The notes beneath the pieces were generated by a model. That model was not told where the DNA came from, made no database searches, and saw only the letters and a list, made by a program, of their open reading frames with translations. From Oscheius dolichura (lineage: Eukaryota > Nematoda > Chromadorea > Rhabditida > Rhabditidae): a stretch of 64,000 nucleotides of DNA. The position numbers and the translations under genes are program-made. The stretch spans positions 8,184,001-8,248,000 of the forward strand of contig OW051496.1 in NCBI GenBank assembly GCA_932521035.1, given 5' to 3'. This document shows positions 35,538 through 47,423 of this stretch, piece after piece. Position 1 is the stretch's first letter; the number at the start of each line of letters is the position of its first letter.

Positions 35538-38500
35538 CTAGGCAATGTGCAGAAGTTGCACCTTGCCCTGGCTGTTAGCAACCATCGCATAATCGCTGTC
35601 CTTCTTCCAGCAGACGGACGAGACGAAGGCGTCTGTCGGCACAGCACCGGTGTCCCTTCCCGGTCCGGAATAATTAGCCACCGTGTAGCTGGCCACCGGC
35701 TCTGACAGACCCTTATAATAGAAGAAGGCCTTCGAGTTCTCCGAACCTAAAAATTCATCCAAATTAAGGAATGGCGCGTGCTTACCACACATGACGTGGT
35801 CTCCATTTCCGCTCAGTCCAACAAAGTTCTTCTCGTTGATGTGTCCTTTCAAAATTTTTGTGCACCTTCCCTCTTTTAAATTCCAGACCCTCAAGCTGCT
35901 GTCAGTCGAACTAAAGCCATTGGATTACTGTAATCTATTGGAAAACGTACGCGGAGACAACCTCGTTGGGATTGATGTATCTCACATAGGAGACAGCTTT
36001 CCTGTGTCCTTTGAAGACATTCAACGGCCTGGTGGTATTCCGGATGTCATAGAGATGGACGCAGTGGTCCGCCGAACCAAAGACCAGCTCGTTACTTTTA
36101 GTCGGGCTGAAATAGACACAGCAGACATTGACTCGGGCCTCGATTTGAGCAACAGAGCGGTCACAGTTGATGTTCCACAATTTAACCTGAAAAATGGGAT
36201 GTTATGAACTGAAATAATGTCTGGAACCGGCTGCTCGTCTCTTTTGGGTTACTGTAGCTCAAAGGGAAAGAAACAAACCTTGGAATCGTCACTTCCACTG
36301 GCCATGAGTTTTGGCTCAACATTGTTGAAGTGGACCGTCCAGCAGCGCCTTTCATGCTCTTTAAACGTCCGGACAATTTTGGTGGTCTCCAGGTCCCAGA
36401 CGGAAACATGGCCGTCGTAGTCACTGCTGGCCAGGATGTTCTCCTGATCCGGGCTCCAGCTGACATTACTGATCTTGCTCTGGCACATCAGCTGGTTCGC
36501 AGGGAATTGGACCTTTGTCGGATTCTCCAGAAAGCTATCAAAATGGAAGATTTTTATCTTCTTCGTCACTCCTGCCACGACAAATCGGTTCCCAGTGTGG
36601 TCAAATTCCAGGCTAAAAATGACGTTTCTAGGAGATTCCAAAAATATACCTGGAGACGATGGACATGGACGGATTCTGCTCTGTGTCATAATTCAAGGCG
36701 CCGATTTTCTTGACGGTGGCGTATTTTGTAATGCCGTTGGCTACTTCAACCATAGCGCTGACGCGATTCTGCGCGCTGAAGTCGGGATCTTCTAAAAAGT
36801 CTTGCTCTCTTTGGAAGATACGAATGAATTACCGTTGGAATAGACGCTGTACTTGTTGAAGACCTCAAAATACAAGGCACAGAAAGCGTCAAAGTGCTTC
36901 TTCAGCCTCTCGTTCTTCACGATCTCGTCCGGAGTCAAAGTGGGGGTGTATTCCCCCAAGGAGGGTACTGTAGCCGGAGCACTTCCCATTACCGAGTCGC
37001 CACTAGGAAGAGGAGGATGGGAGGACTGTGCTGTGCCGGCAACGGCAGAGAAGACCTTCCCGTAGAGGGAGCACTGAAAAGGATTACTGTAATATGGATT
37101 AGATATCCGCCAGTTCCCTATTTCGGTCCCCAACTAACCTCTCTAGCATATCCCCCGTCGATGAATTTCTTGTCCTGGAGAGCGGCTTCCATTTGCCTCT
37201 GAATAGTGGCCATTTCATATTTGCATTTCTTTATGAAGTCCATGTATCCCATAGCTGAAACTCGGGTCATTTCTTGTCTCCGAAAGATACTTACAGACTA
37301 CTCTCAAGGGTTCGGATTTCTTCTCCTTGTATTTGTCTTCTCTCAACTCGCTCAACTGATTAATCAGAGCCGAGATCGTAAACTCGTCCAGATCTTTGAA
37401 TTTCTCTTTAAATTTCGCCATATCGATGTCGGTTGCTTGAGGCTGGAAAGAGAACATTTCGGATGAAAAAAGACAGCCCACATCTATTTGAGGAGCCGGT
37501 TTTATTGGTTTTGAGACTGTCAGGGGTCGGACGATGGTTTCCTGAAAATGAAGAAATGTCGTAGACTTTACAGGAACGCTTACCAGTGTGTCATTAGGAG
37601 TGAATTCTTTGCTACAATTGGGGCAGCGTTTCCGCAGTCGGATTTCTTCCAATATACAGAGCTTGCAGAAGATCTTATCGCAGCAGAGCGTAGCCAAGGG
37701 TTCTTTCGATCCGTCCCAGCAGATCACACTGAAATATGTTGACCAGAGACTCTTTTGGACAGAGAATGGGGTTAATTTCTGATTCTGGTCAAAGTTTCCC
37801 CATGAAACACATCTTATTGACAGGGGCGCGCCCGCGTATTCGTAAACCAGCTGAATTTCTCACTGCTGTTTCCCGGCTATTTTTAGCTCCCCCACTATCT
37901 ATTTTAAACAAAGAACAATATTTTCGACTTACCAAGGAGGTCCAAAAACCGGTTTCGAGTTCTCCGCTTGAAATAGATTTTTACTCGCCAGTAGGAGCTG
38001 TTGTTCTTGCTCTAGTTTCTCTTCAGCTTTATAGGGATCCGGCTGCCGGGGTAGGAAATCTTCGTCGAAAAGAATTTGCCTGGCCAGCTTGGATCGGTGA
38101 GGATTAGACTGTAGATAGAGAGGAGAGGGAATATAGGACGGTTGCCCGGCTAGGGAGGGAGTATAGGCCGGCTGGGTCACTGTATTATTTCCATTATTTC
38201 CATTAATATTTCCAGTAGATGGCAGGGGGATTTCATTTGTATCCATCGGTTCTTGTTTAACAATAGCCATTGGAGGTTGTTCGCCGGGCAATGACGGACA
38301 AGAGTTGGCTGAAAGAGATTTTGGCTTGAATGGATTACGGTAGGACTGACCTGAACTGATGGGGGAAGCATTAGCCGTGGCTATGGTATTGGCTGTGGCA
38401 GAGGACCGCAGTTGCGGCTGACCATTAGCAGCCGTGTAGAATATCTCCGGGGAGAGATGGTTTCCAGTCTGGCCATTCTGAGCAAGGGGAGCACGAAGAT

Positions 38501-39755
38501 GGCCAGGAGCTGTGTTGTAGCCCGGTAATGTCGGGTAGGGAGACTGCCTCTGGGCCGGCTGGTTTTGAATCTTCTCCTTGTGGGCTGCTGCTATCAGTTG
38601 AGCTAGTGGAGTTTTATTGTCTATCTGCCTTCCAATTGGCCCTGCTGTTTGTACCGAACCAAGTCCCGGTAGTACTGGACCACGAAGAGGTGGTTGCGCG
38701 GGTAATTGTAGAATTGGAGGGGCTGATTCTCTCTCTAATGTGGAACCGGAACCACGTGGATGTAGATGAGTTGTTCCATTTGATGGTTGCCTCATTTTTT
38801 GGGGTGGGCCTTCGATAGATTCTGAAAAAAATACTTTGTTTAGGGATAGAGGACGGCTCTGGATTACTGTATCCCGTCGAGTAAAGAATTGAATCAGTAG
38901 TACGGGCCTCACGGGTACTTGCCCGCATTTTTCAGTTTGAATTTCGCATCATGCGGAAGTTTTTGCAGAAATGCAAAGATAAAGGGCTCAATTTCAAACT
39001 ATTCTATGAGTAACCGTTGTTTAAACCGTAATAAATGAAGAAACAGAACAAGAAAGATGAACTGACCCTTCTGATGGGCCCGTTTCGTGGCCTCCGTCGC
39101 TTCAATAATCATCTGACGTCGATCGTTCTTCACGGGTGGCTTTTCTCCCATCAGTTTCTGACAGGCTACACACTTGGCTTGGACCTTATTCTGATGGGCA
39201 GCCGTCATTAATTTCACCAGACATACATGGCAGTAGATGGATCCACAACAAAAGACAGCGTGCGGCTCTTTCGGATTTTGTTTGCATACAGTGCTAAAAA
39301 TGCGGAATAGTTTTTATCAAGAACTGCAAAGTGTGCTGTCAGAGCCTTTTTATCGCCCAATTAGCTCTTTCCTCGAAATTTTTCTCCTTTTCTAGGGAAA
39401 CTGATAAGATTAATGGGCGTAGCCTTATTTCTTTCTAAAGCTTCCCTTTTTTAAATTTTCCTTACCAATGCCGCATTAATTTCCTGGAGGTAGCGGGCCC
39501 CGAAGACGCCGTTGCTGGCGGAGCGGCAGTTTGGGAGGTATATGTCGACATATCTGAAATGCATTTATCCATATGCTTCCAGAGATTTATTTCTATTAGA
39601 AAAGTTTCAAAAGTGTCCATTTAATGGGATATGGGAAGATAAGTAAACTGACCATCACTTTGTATTATCGAAGGGATCTCATCGGAGGAGATGTCTTCAG
39701 CTCTATGAGAATCGCCATTTTGGGCAATAGAGCGGGTAACACGTCTTGTTGACAT
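35538..39755 (-). CDS. cop1: COP1-type E3 ubiquitin ligase with two all-Cys RING domains
   Basis: Exons join in phase from [18 protein letters not shown] (39755) to KVQLLHIA (35538), about 1050 residues. In order: a short acidic N-terminus; RING-like domain 1 (HCTVC ... [11 protein letters not shown] ... KCVACQ, 39130-39530); a long Pro/Gln/Asn-rich linker (37930-38825); RING-like domain 2 (PCVIC ... [11 protein letters not shown] ... RCPNC, 37600-37735); a coiled coil ([20 protein letters not shown]); and a seven-blade WD40 domain. The WD40 is unmistakably COP1: [75 protein letters not shown]1 ubiquitinates transcription factors such as JUN/ETS via this WD40. The linker-to-RING 2 splice (TG|T across 37931 to 37736) creates the first RING Cys, so both RINGs are one gene. 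The His ligand of a normal C3HC4 RING is absent in both domains. Confidence 0.88.
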
Positions 39756-39759
39756 GATT

Positions 39760-40395
39760 ATAGATGGGATGGAAACTGCCTGAAAGTAAAGAGACGTTAT
39801 AGCGGAGGGAGAAAAGAATAATGTGGTCACTGCGCTGCAAGAGGGCGTCCCCAGACATTGGTGAGAAATTGAAGTCACCAAGTCATTTCGTCATTTGTTT
39901 ATTTTGCAAAGTCGCGCCATTAGCATTTTTTGTAATTTTGCATAGCATAAAATTAAAGTAAAGCAATATGGGATGAGGAAATCACATCAATGACGCCAGA
40001 AAGGTTATCAAATAAGCTATCAACCGGATGTGGTCATCTTATTCTTTCCGTTTCAAAATTACCAGTCAATTCGAAACGTTTTGATTCATCTGATTGTTGA
40101 TTCATCTGATTGAGATTCAAGGTTTAACTCGCCGAGAACAAATTTGTCTTTTTTCTTGACAGACTATAGCAGCTAGGACCCGGTGCGCGCCCTAAAAATG
40201 GTTGGTCGTCAGGGCGACTGGATCGGCGGGGAGGAAATGCCACAAAATGTAGAAAATTTGCTGTGTATTAACCAGAGCAAAAAACTGGAGCTTTACGCTG
40301 TTACATAAATGGAAGTTTATTGATTTTCTTGCTAATTTAGCGTAAATTCGAATTTCTAATTGCCGCTTTCCGACTGGGGTCACACAAACTCGCTT
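39760..40395. other. COP1 upstream region
   Basis: AT-rich 5' flank with no clear TATA box. A short direct repeat TTGATTCATCTGATTG occurs twice near 40080-40115. No gene is supported. Confidence 0.4.
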
Positions 40396-40398
40396 TCC

Positions 40399-40692
40399 TT
40401 AGAAAAAGTTTAGATTGCTAGATTGGGCTTCCAAATAATAAGAGTCCCTTCGAAAAGAGCGCCGCACTACTTCTAAAGCCTCTCTAAAATTTACCGATGG
40501 TTCAAAAATTCCGTAAACTGGCAATATGACTCTACTGATGGTATACTTTCTAAATATCAAACTGGTTTCCCCCTCCACTACCCTAATTCCCGAGATATAT
40601 ACCTCTAAAGAGGCGCCGTCATTCAAATCAATCCAGTTATGTACTTGATAAAAAGTTGACGTTAGAATTTTGGTAGAAAAGTAGGGTTAGGT
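40399..40692 (-). pseudogene. Relic open frame, possibly F-box family
   Basis: About 95 codons read ILTSTFYQVHNWIDLNDGAS, then a hydrophobic/charged stretch (ISRVILPVYGIFEPSVNF) to the C-terminus YYLEAQSSNLNFF and stop. The HNWI pattern with a following SLEV strand is reminiscent of the C-terminal part of nematode F-box proteins. No start exon or F-box is visible nearby, so it is most likely a fragment. Confidence 0.3.
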
Positions 40693-41628
40693 CCAATAGT
40701 TGATACTGTATGAGGAACTCTCTGCCTCGGTTATGATTTCGAAGAGTTGGAAATAATTTCAACAGAATTTTGTCGCACTTTGGAACTGCCCAGTTACGAA
40801 AGGAGTTGAGGGGAGGAGCCTAGTCGAGTGAACAAAAGAAAATGAACATCTGATGGTTTTCCACTTCTTATAGGGAGGTTAACTTATTTCGAAACCGAGA
40901 AATGTTACCAGACCCCCAAAATAGTAGATAACAGTAGATTGGGAAACCCTTTAAAACGCTTCCTTATGGCCTAAAACATATTGTGGAAACATTATCTGGC
41001 CACGAACTGCTCAGGAAAAAAAATAGGAGATCTACTAAAAATCCTTGCCCTACTAATTAGAATGGCTTGACTTTTCCTGGAGTTAGGGGATGACTATAAC
41101 GAGACGAAGGGTGAGCTGTCACTCAAAGAAGATAAAGGCCAATGCCCAGCAGAAGTCCCTTGTCACTAAAATTTACAATGACTGTTCTTTTATAAACCTT
41201 CGAATTTCTCTCTTTCACACAGTAAGAGTCTAGTCATGTTTGCATTCCGACGCCAGTTTTTTAGGGGACTCGCAAACAAGAAAATTTCCTTTTTGACTCA
41301 TTTTATGGTATAGTTCTTTTTCCGAAAAATAGGGATACCATAGTTTTTTTCCTCTCGAGACTACTCGAGCCGCATGCGGGCGCAATTTTTCAAACCACTT
41401 TTTTTCGAGTCAAATTTTGGTGAAAAAAAAACTATATGACTCGTTTCAACGGCTGGTTCCTCCATTTTCAATTTTGAACTCGAAAATCAGGCACTTTTCA
41501 ATGGAAACGGCTAAAAGGTCCTGAACATCGCGAAATGAACTATAAGGATACCGGGCTGGGAAGAACTGACTCTCCTTCTCTACAGTACGCTGTTTACTTC
41601 TTCTTTTTTCGCGGCTATTTTGCATTAT

Positions 41629-41814
41629 TTACTTTTTAGCAGACTGTAACTGAAATAGCCCTGCACGCTCCTCATCGACCTTTTCAAATTTTACCAGGAA
41701 ACCTTTCGAAGTGACCATTGCTCCACAGGGCGTCATCCATACGATCTTTTTAAACTCCTGGAACCTAATTTTCAACTGCGAAGCACATGGTATCATCCGG
41801 TTATGACGGTTCAA
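41629..41814 (-). pseudogene. Relic open frame, unknown family
   Basis: Reads MIPCASQLKIRFQEFKKIVW, then MTPCGAMVTSKGFLVKFEK and a stop. Composition is protein-like, but there is no partner exon. It may belong to the same decayed family as 40399-40692. Confidence 0.25.
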
Positions 41815-42320
41815 AAATTGAAAGACTACGGTACTTTCTTGTAAAATCTTGGGTTTTCTGTAACAAGGCGAGCTTTACGCCTATATATTTCGACTGGATT
41901 CCACTGATTGAACGTTGTTCCTATACGCTTCAAAGGATGTTAAATAAGGTGGTATAGGTGTTCTCCTGGGAAGGAACTGTCACTCCGAAAGGTTTCCTGA
42001 TAAGTAAGCTGCTGACTAAACGAATCTGGCAAAAAAAGAACGATTCGAGTCGCTTACAGTAAGCGGCTTACTGTAGACTACAGTCTGTAGTGTACCGGTC
42101 TCACAACAGAGACATGATTTCACCAATAGTTTTTATCCCTTTTATAAAGAGTTTCATTAGAATTGGAGCTTGGTAATTTGGCCATTTAACAGACTCTTAA
42201 AATTACCTTTTCAGAGGCCTCTAGGAATATATACAGAGACGGGATAAAAACGAGGTCCTGAAATGGATATATCCAAAAAGTAATAAGGTTAGAAATTACC
42301 TGGAAGAGGGTAGACTTCTT

Positions 42321-42336
42321 ACACACACACACACAC
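42321..42336. repeat. (AC)n microsatellite
   Basis: Uninterrupted AC dinucleotides, eight units. Confidence 0.9.
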
Positions 42337-42616
42337 CGATTCCTCCTTATTCAGAAAAAAATAGAGTTGAGAATGAGAAAAAAAAGTGGAGGAGTTGACA
42401 CTCGAGGTCGGCTGCTCCTTTGGTGGTTACCACTTTAGTGGACCATGATGGTCTTATATACTGAAACGAGTAAAGTGCAATGGTAGAAACAAGAGATATG
42501 AATGGGTCTGGATCACGTGAGTCACGTGAGCAGGAGGAGTGGGTGACCTGTGAATCATGGGACAATTGGAAACGCCTGACTGTCTGGCGTAGATATATTT
42601 CATAAGGAACAGCTCA

Positions 42617-42702
42617 CTTTTCTAACCGGTATTGACTATTTTACGTTTTTCCTGGAAGAAAGCCGATCGGATCGGGAAAATAGTCAATGCCGGTGAGAAA
42701 AG
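42617..42702. repeat. Hairpin inverted repeat
   Basis: A 26-base arm at 42617-42642 (containing GGTATTGACTATTTT) is matched in inverse orientation at 42677-42702 (AAAATAGTCAATGCC) with two or three mismatches across a 34-base loop. It could be a small fold-back element. Confidence 0.8.
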
Positions 42703-42867
42703 CAACGAACCGACTAGACCACTGATAAGGGCCCTTGCGACCTTATAGCTAACACCCTCGGGGGAGGAGCGAAAAAAAATGAACAAAATGTACCGAAACT
42801 CGAGTTTTTAGAGCCTAAATTCGAATTCCTTTTTTTTCGAGCCCACACTCTGCGGCGCCTTTTTTCG

Positions 42868-42918
42868 AAATCACGGCTACGGTCTCGAGAGAAGAAATCA
42901 CGGCTACGGTCTCGAGAG
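42868..42918. repeat. Tandem 24-base duplication
   Basis: AAATCACGGCTACGGTCTCG followed by AGAG occurs at 42868-42891 and again at 42895-42918, identical. It lies in DNA with no gene. Confidence 0.9.
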
Positions 42919-42999
42919 CTGAACCTTGGCCCCCTTTATGCAATTTTACGTAGCACCTTACACAAAAAAGAACGGAACCCGAGTGTGACCAAAAGTACC

Positions 43000-44475
43000 C
43001 AACACACTTATTGGACACCCTATTACAACAGCCTTGCTATTTGCCTGTGCAACCATGTTTTGCTATGTTACAGCTTTAGCTATGCCATTCAATAGCTACA
43101 GTAAGCAAAGGAGGGCCCCTCTGTAGAAGTTAAAATCAGCTCATAGATGTCTATGCTGTTCCCGGACGTCCGCGGACGTTCATCACACTTCCCATCAAGG
43201 AGTGTGTTCGTTCTACTTCTACTGATTAGCGGACCAAGCAGTTGTGAAGCCCGCAGTAGTCTGTCTGGATCTTTGAATCACATTGCTCTACCTCGTCGTT
43301 AGGTGTCGGAACCTCTTCAGTTGCAGATATATGCCAGCCCTGGTTCATTGCATTCAACATAGTGAAACCTTTAAACTAGTGCATTGTAATGCCACACATC
43401 CTCTATCTCAATTTATACCATATCCTATTTCATCTTATCTCATCAGCCATACACAATTCTTTTGCAACTAGTCAACGAAGAGCAGTCAGTCGTAAATAAA
43501 CGGTTTGTGCTATGCTATCCTTGACACCGAGAGTATTACGGTAAGTATGGAGTCATCACCAGGAAGTATCGCATATTTATGCGCGATATGGCTGTTTTCC
43601 CATCTCTTCTTCGAGAACCGAGGGGACCCTCTCCGACGATCCATTGAGAGAATCGAACTCGAGAAGTTCTCATACAAACATCAATTGAAATTGAACGTTT
43701 GCAGAGATAAGCCACTACACGAAGTCACAGATTTAAAATCAGAGCAGTGAGAGCAGATTCTGAGAAGACTAATCTTTTGTGTCTTCTCTGTTCCAGACCA
43801 TTAGCTGATTGTTTCGTCAAAGAATTCCTCTGAGATACCGTAAGCACTTTACTGACTGTTCGAATTCGTGAGTGTTACGGAACTTGTTCTGGCCAGAGGC
43901 CCAAGCCTGATAAGCCATCAACGGGGAGAAATTCAAGGGGAACAACAATGCTGATTGCATTTGCAAGGAGTGAAGCCGAAGCTCCGGAGTATCGAATAGC
44001 GTAGGTTATTGACAGAAAAATCTTTTAATCACCACTGGGAGGAACTCGGTCACGACGGTAAATGCAGGCAGTTTGTACCTTTTCCTCACGTAATCCTGCT
44101 ACCTATCTTGCCTTTGCATACTCTGTGTTCTTCGTCTCATTGGAAATCAACTCGTAGGTTAATCTCCACTGGTACGGGAGGATGAACAGCTGCACTTCGT
44201 GATGGACCATCTTGCCGTCGTTGACTACTAGAACGCTAGTCGAATCCCAAGGTCGAACGGAGTGCCACTGGTTGTTCTGACTTTCGTCGTTATCATATAG
44301 GACTGTATAGACAAGGAGTCTCTTCCCCCAACACTTTTGTTGGTTCGTGGGAGCTTCCCAGAAGAGCTCTCTCCTTCCTTCTGAAGTTTACAATAAAACT
44401 TACTTCAATAAAAACTGAACAGCGAACAATGAATAGCACGATAGGGTGACGTGTATTTATCTCTGCCTCGCATTG
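43000..44475. other. Gene-poor stretch, possible retroelement debris
   Basis: Contains AATAAA-bearing segments (43496-43501, 44392-44397) and short frames such as 43505-43750 (+), none with a recognisable polymerase or integrase motif. A GC-rich palindrome GGACGTCCGCGGACGTTC lies near 43164. An old LTR is possible but I could not find a second copy in the window. Confidence 0.2.
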
Positions 44476-44478
44476 TCG

Positions 44479-44661
44479 TCACCTTTCGAAACTTGACTTT
44501 TCTGGTGACAAAAAGCGATAACTGAGGGAATCAATCTGTTTTGAACTGAGGTCAAGAAGTTGTTGAAATACTAGGATTTCAACGCTCTGGAAACTGGCAA
44601 TCGATTCAATAAATGTTACGTATATATTCCCAACTGCTTGTTCACCATCGGCTGTAAACAT
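44479..44661 (-). other. Short protein-like frame
   Basis: Sixty codons (MFTADGEQAVGNIYVTFIES...VFQQLLDLSSKQIDSLSY) without a start context or adjacent exon. It may be another relic of a decayed gene; no family is recognised. Confidence 0.2.
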
Positions 44662-44699
44662 GGACCAACCAGATCGTGAATCAAACGAGTTATATAAAG

Positions 44700-47423
44700 A
44701 CCGAATAGCCGAAATTAGCCACGAAGAAGGGGCTAAATCAATATATTTTTAGAAGAAATCGATAGAAGAAGACTTCTAGTCTACTAAAAACAGAGAAGAG
44801 CCGGTTTTTATATTTAAATATTCAAAAGTTGGCTTATTTTTCTCGCTAAAAACTCAGAGTTTCTTCAAAATATCGTTAGAAATTGCTAAAACTTGACAAT
44901 GTTCACTCGATATAGTATTAAATACGGTCTATAGATTCTAGTGACATGGAAAATAGCGAAAATACATAGGCGGTGAGAAATGAAACGGGCTATGGTGTCT
45001 AGACAGCATTTCTAGCCCTTGGTCAGAGACGCAGACACACAGCACTGCGGCAAAACTTTTTTCTTTCCCACCCCTAATGAATAGGGCTGCCCTTTTACCA
45101 TTTTCCCGCCTTTTACAGTTACTTTTTTCTCTTTTAAATTTTGCGCCATTGCTGCTAATTTTTAGAGAAAAAAGAGCTTATCGACTGCGTTTCGGGAAAG
45201 TTGCCACGAGCTCTTATCAGCCGCTAAGCACATGCGAGCACATCTTTGAAGTTCTTTGGCAGTATTCTTCTACTCCTCTTCTTCTTAAAATACCTCGAAT
45301 TCCCCCCGACTTCCCCTCTCTTTTCCCCTATTTTTCACACAAGAATGAAGAAATCCATCTAGGCGAATCAATCCAGCAGGCTGGTCGGGTCGCCTCGGCC
45401 CGGGCGAGTTCTATTTTTAGCTCGCTCGGGGGGAGCTGAGCAAGCCCTTCCGTCGTCGGCCTTTCTTTGCCTCCTTTCTCACACTAAAAATGGGCAAAAA
45501 ACAATTTATAGAAAGGGAGAAAAAACTTTATTTTTGGTGGAGTTCTTCACTCTTTCTCGCTCTCTTTAAAACAGAGAAATGTACGTCATATGATGTGTCT
45601 GGAAAACAGGATCGATGATGTTTGATGGCCCTCGCTCTCTCTCCTACGTTTACGGTTCCCCTGTATTGACTGGCGAAGTAATTAAGACCAATACTTCTTC
45701 TACTTCTTCTTCCAATTTTGAAAATTCTTTATACCGACCATTTTATCAATATTTTCCTCCTCTCTTATTGTTTGCCTTCTGATAAGAAGAAAGAACGTGA
45801 TTTTCTCTCCTTTGAAGGGAGAAATTTCTACACAACGAAAGGCAAAAAAGGAAGAAAAATATAAAAGTTCGAAATTTTTACAGATAAATCTTCACTTTAG
45901 ACCAGTCTTTGGGTCAGACAGGCCTTTATAACACACGGAGGGAGTTTTAGAACAAAAAATGGACAATATTCTTGACTGGGTAATTGTAACCTTTTTCCAA
46001 AACGGGGTCGCCTCTCTTTTGCTCCTCATTTGCAATAGAAAGCAGCAATATATAGCCCACTTTCAATGGAAAAGAAGGGAATATTGTCCCCTGGATTTGG
46101 AAGTACTTGAAAATCAAGAACATTTGATCAAAAATTTGTCCAAAATGCCAGTTGGCTCCGGAAATCCTTCTCTTTTCGTTAGATAGAGACGATATCCCGT
46201 TCTGTATCCCGGGTAGACCAAAAATTGCCCTTTCGACCCTTATCAAAGTCCAATCCCGTTCATATGCTTCATATTTTGGTCTACTCTTTGCAGTTCTTTT
46301 AGTTCGTTATCGGAAGTGAGTATTTCTAGCCATTTCTGACCTTATTATTCCTGCCCTTTACAGCTTAAAAAGGGAGAGAAATACGCCTATTTTTGGTTCG
46401 AATAAGATGCACTCTTTTGATTCCCTTCGCCGTCGCCAGTATAAGTTTACAATCCTGCCTAATTAGGAAGCCTGAAATCAATAAAAAAACTCATCCCACC
46501 TGAGGCATAATCCGGGGAGAGAGCGAGGAGCGAGAGGGGAAGAGTCACATGGCGGGATAGGGCCAAGTCACGGAGAGAGAGAGAGAGAGAGAACTGCTAC
46601 TCCTCCCGTGCGTCGTCTCATCTTTGAGTCACGGAGGTCATGATACCTGGAGAGTGGGGAGACCTCCGCTCTTTGGAAGACCACAGCTCATAAATCTCAC
46701 TCACTCGCTCTTTTTTTTGACTTGACGTGATACTTGTCATACATTCAATTTGACGTCTTGCTTTTTCACATGGCATCGTCCCTTTTGAAGGAAACGGAAA
46801 AGCCACCGATTCATTAGGTTTCAAAGGAAAAGAAATTCTCATTGTGTATCATTTCCAACAAATACTCTGAATACTTTATATTCCTGTAAAGAAACCTTTT
46901 TTGATATGGAAAAGGTGAAACTCTGGCTCCCGGTATGAAAATAACCATAACTCTTGTAACGCTGAAGGCTAGACAGTTTAGGGTCCGAGGATCCAAGCTA
47001 CAAACTCGAATATTAAAAACTGATGAACATAAACATTGGGTAGAAGTTAAAAGCAGCCTTTTACTCTATGTTGGATGAATCTGGTGGAGCTCCTGCCCCT
47101 GGTGTCCCATGGCCCTGTCTAGTTACAGTAACCTTGATACCCATAATAAGAATCCGTTTTCTAATAAGTATCGGGTCAAAGTCGAGAAAAACTTCGGTCT
47201 GCCCTCTCCTTGACGTATTCTGTCACTCTCATGCAACGCACACCCCTTTCACTTCTTCTGCCCCACGTAAAGTCCCCCTCTTACGTGGACAAATCCCCTC
47301 TATCCCCTCTTTTTTCTTCCCTTGAAAATCTTCTACAAGATGATTATTCAGGTATATCTGCCAAGGGCAAAGTGCTACGAGGAGAGACCACGGCGGAGAA
47401 GAGAAACTGGAGGCTGACTTTCG
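44700..47423. other. Upstream region of hda-4
   Basis: No gene is supported. A (GA)n run lies at 46573-46592. Frames at 45077-45439 and 45959-46186 (+) are Leu/Phe-rich and look like composition effects. Confidence 0.4.
46573..46592. repeat. (GA)n microsatellite
   Basis: Ten GA units upstream of hda-4. GA repeats can be bound by GAGA-type factors, but no function is shown here. Confidence 0.85.

Noticed and set aside
37929-39755. Separate RING-finger gene upstream of COP1
   Set aside because: The last linker exon ends in phase 2 and splices in frame to the COP1 RING exon, creating its first Cys, so one gene is the better model.
42321-42336. CRISPR-like array
   Set aside because: The window has only microsatellites and simple duplications; there are no regular repeat-spacer units, and the DNA is eukaryotic.
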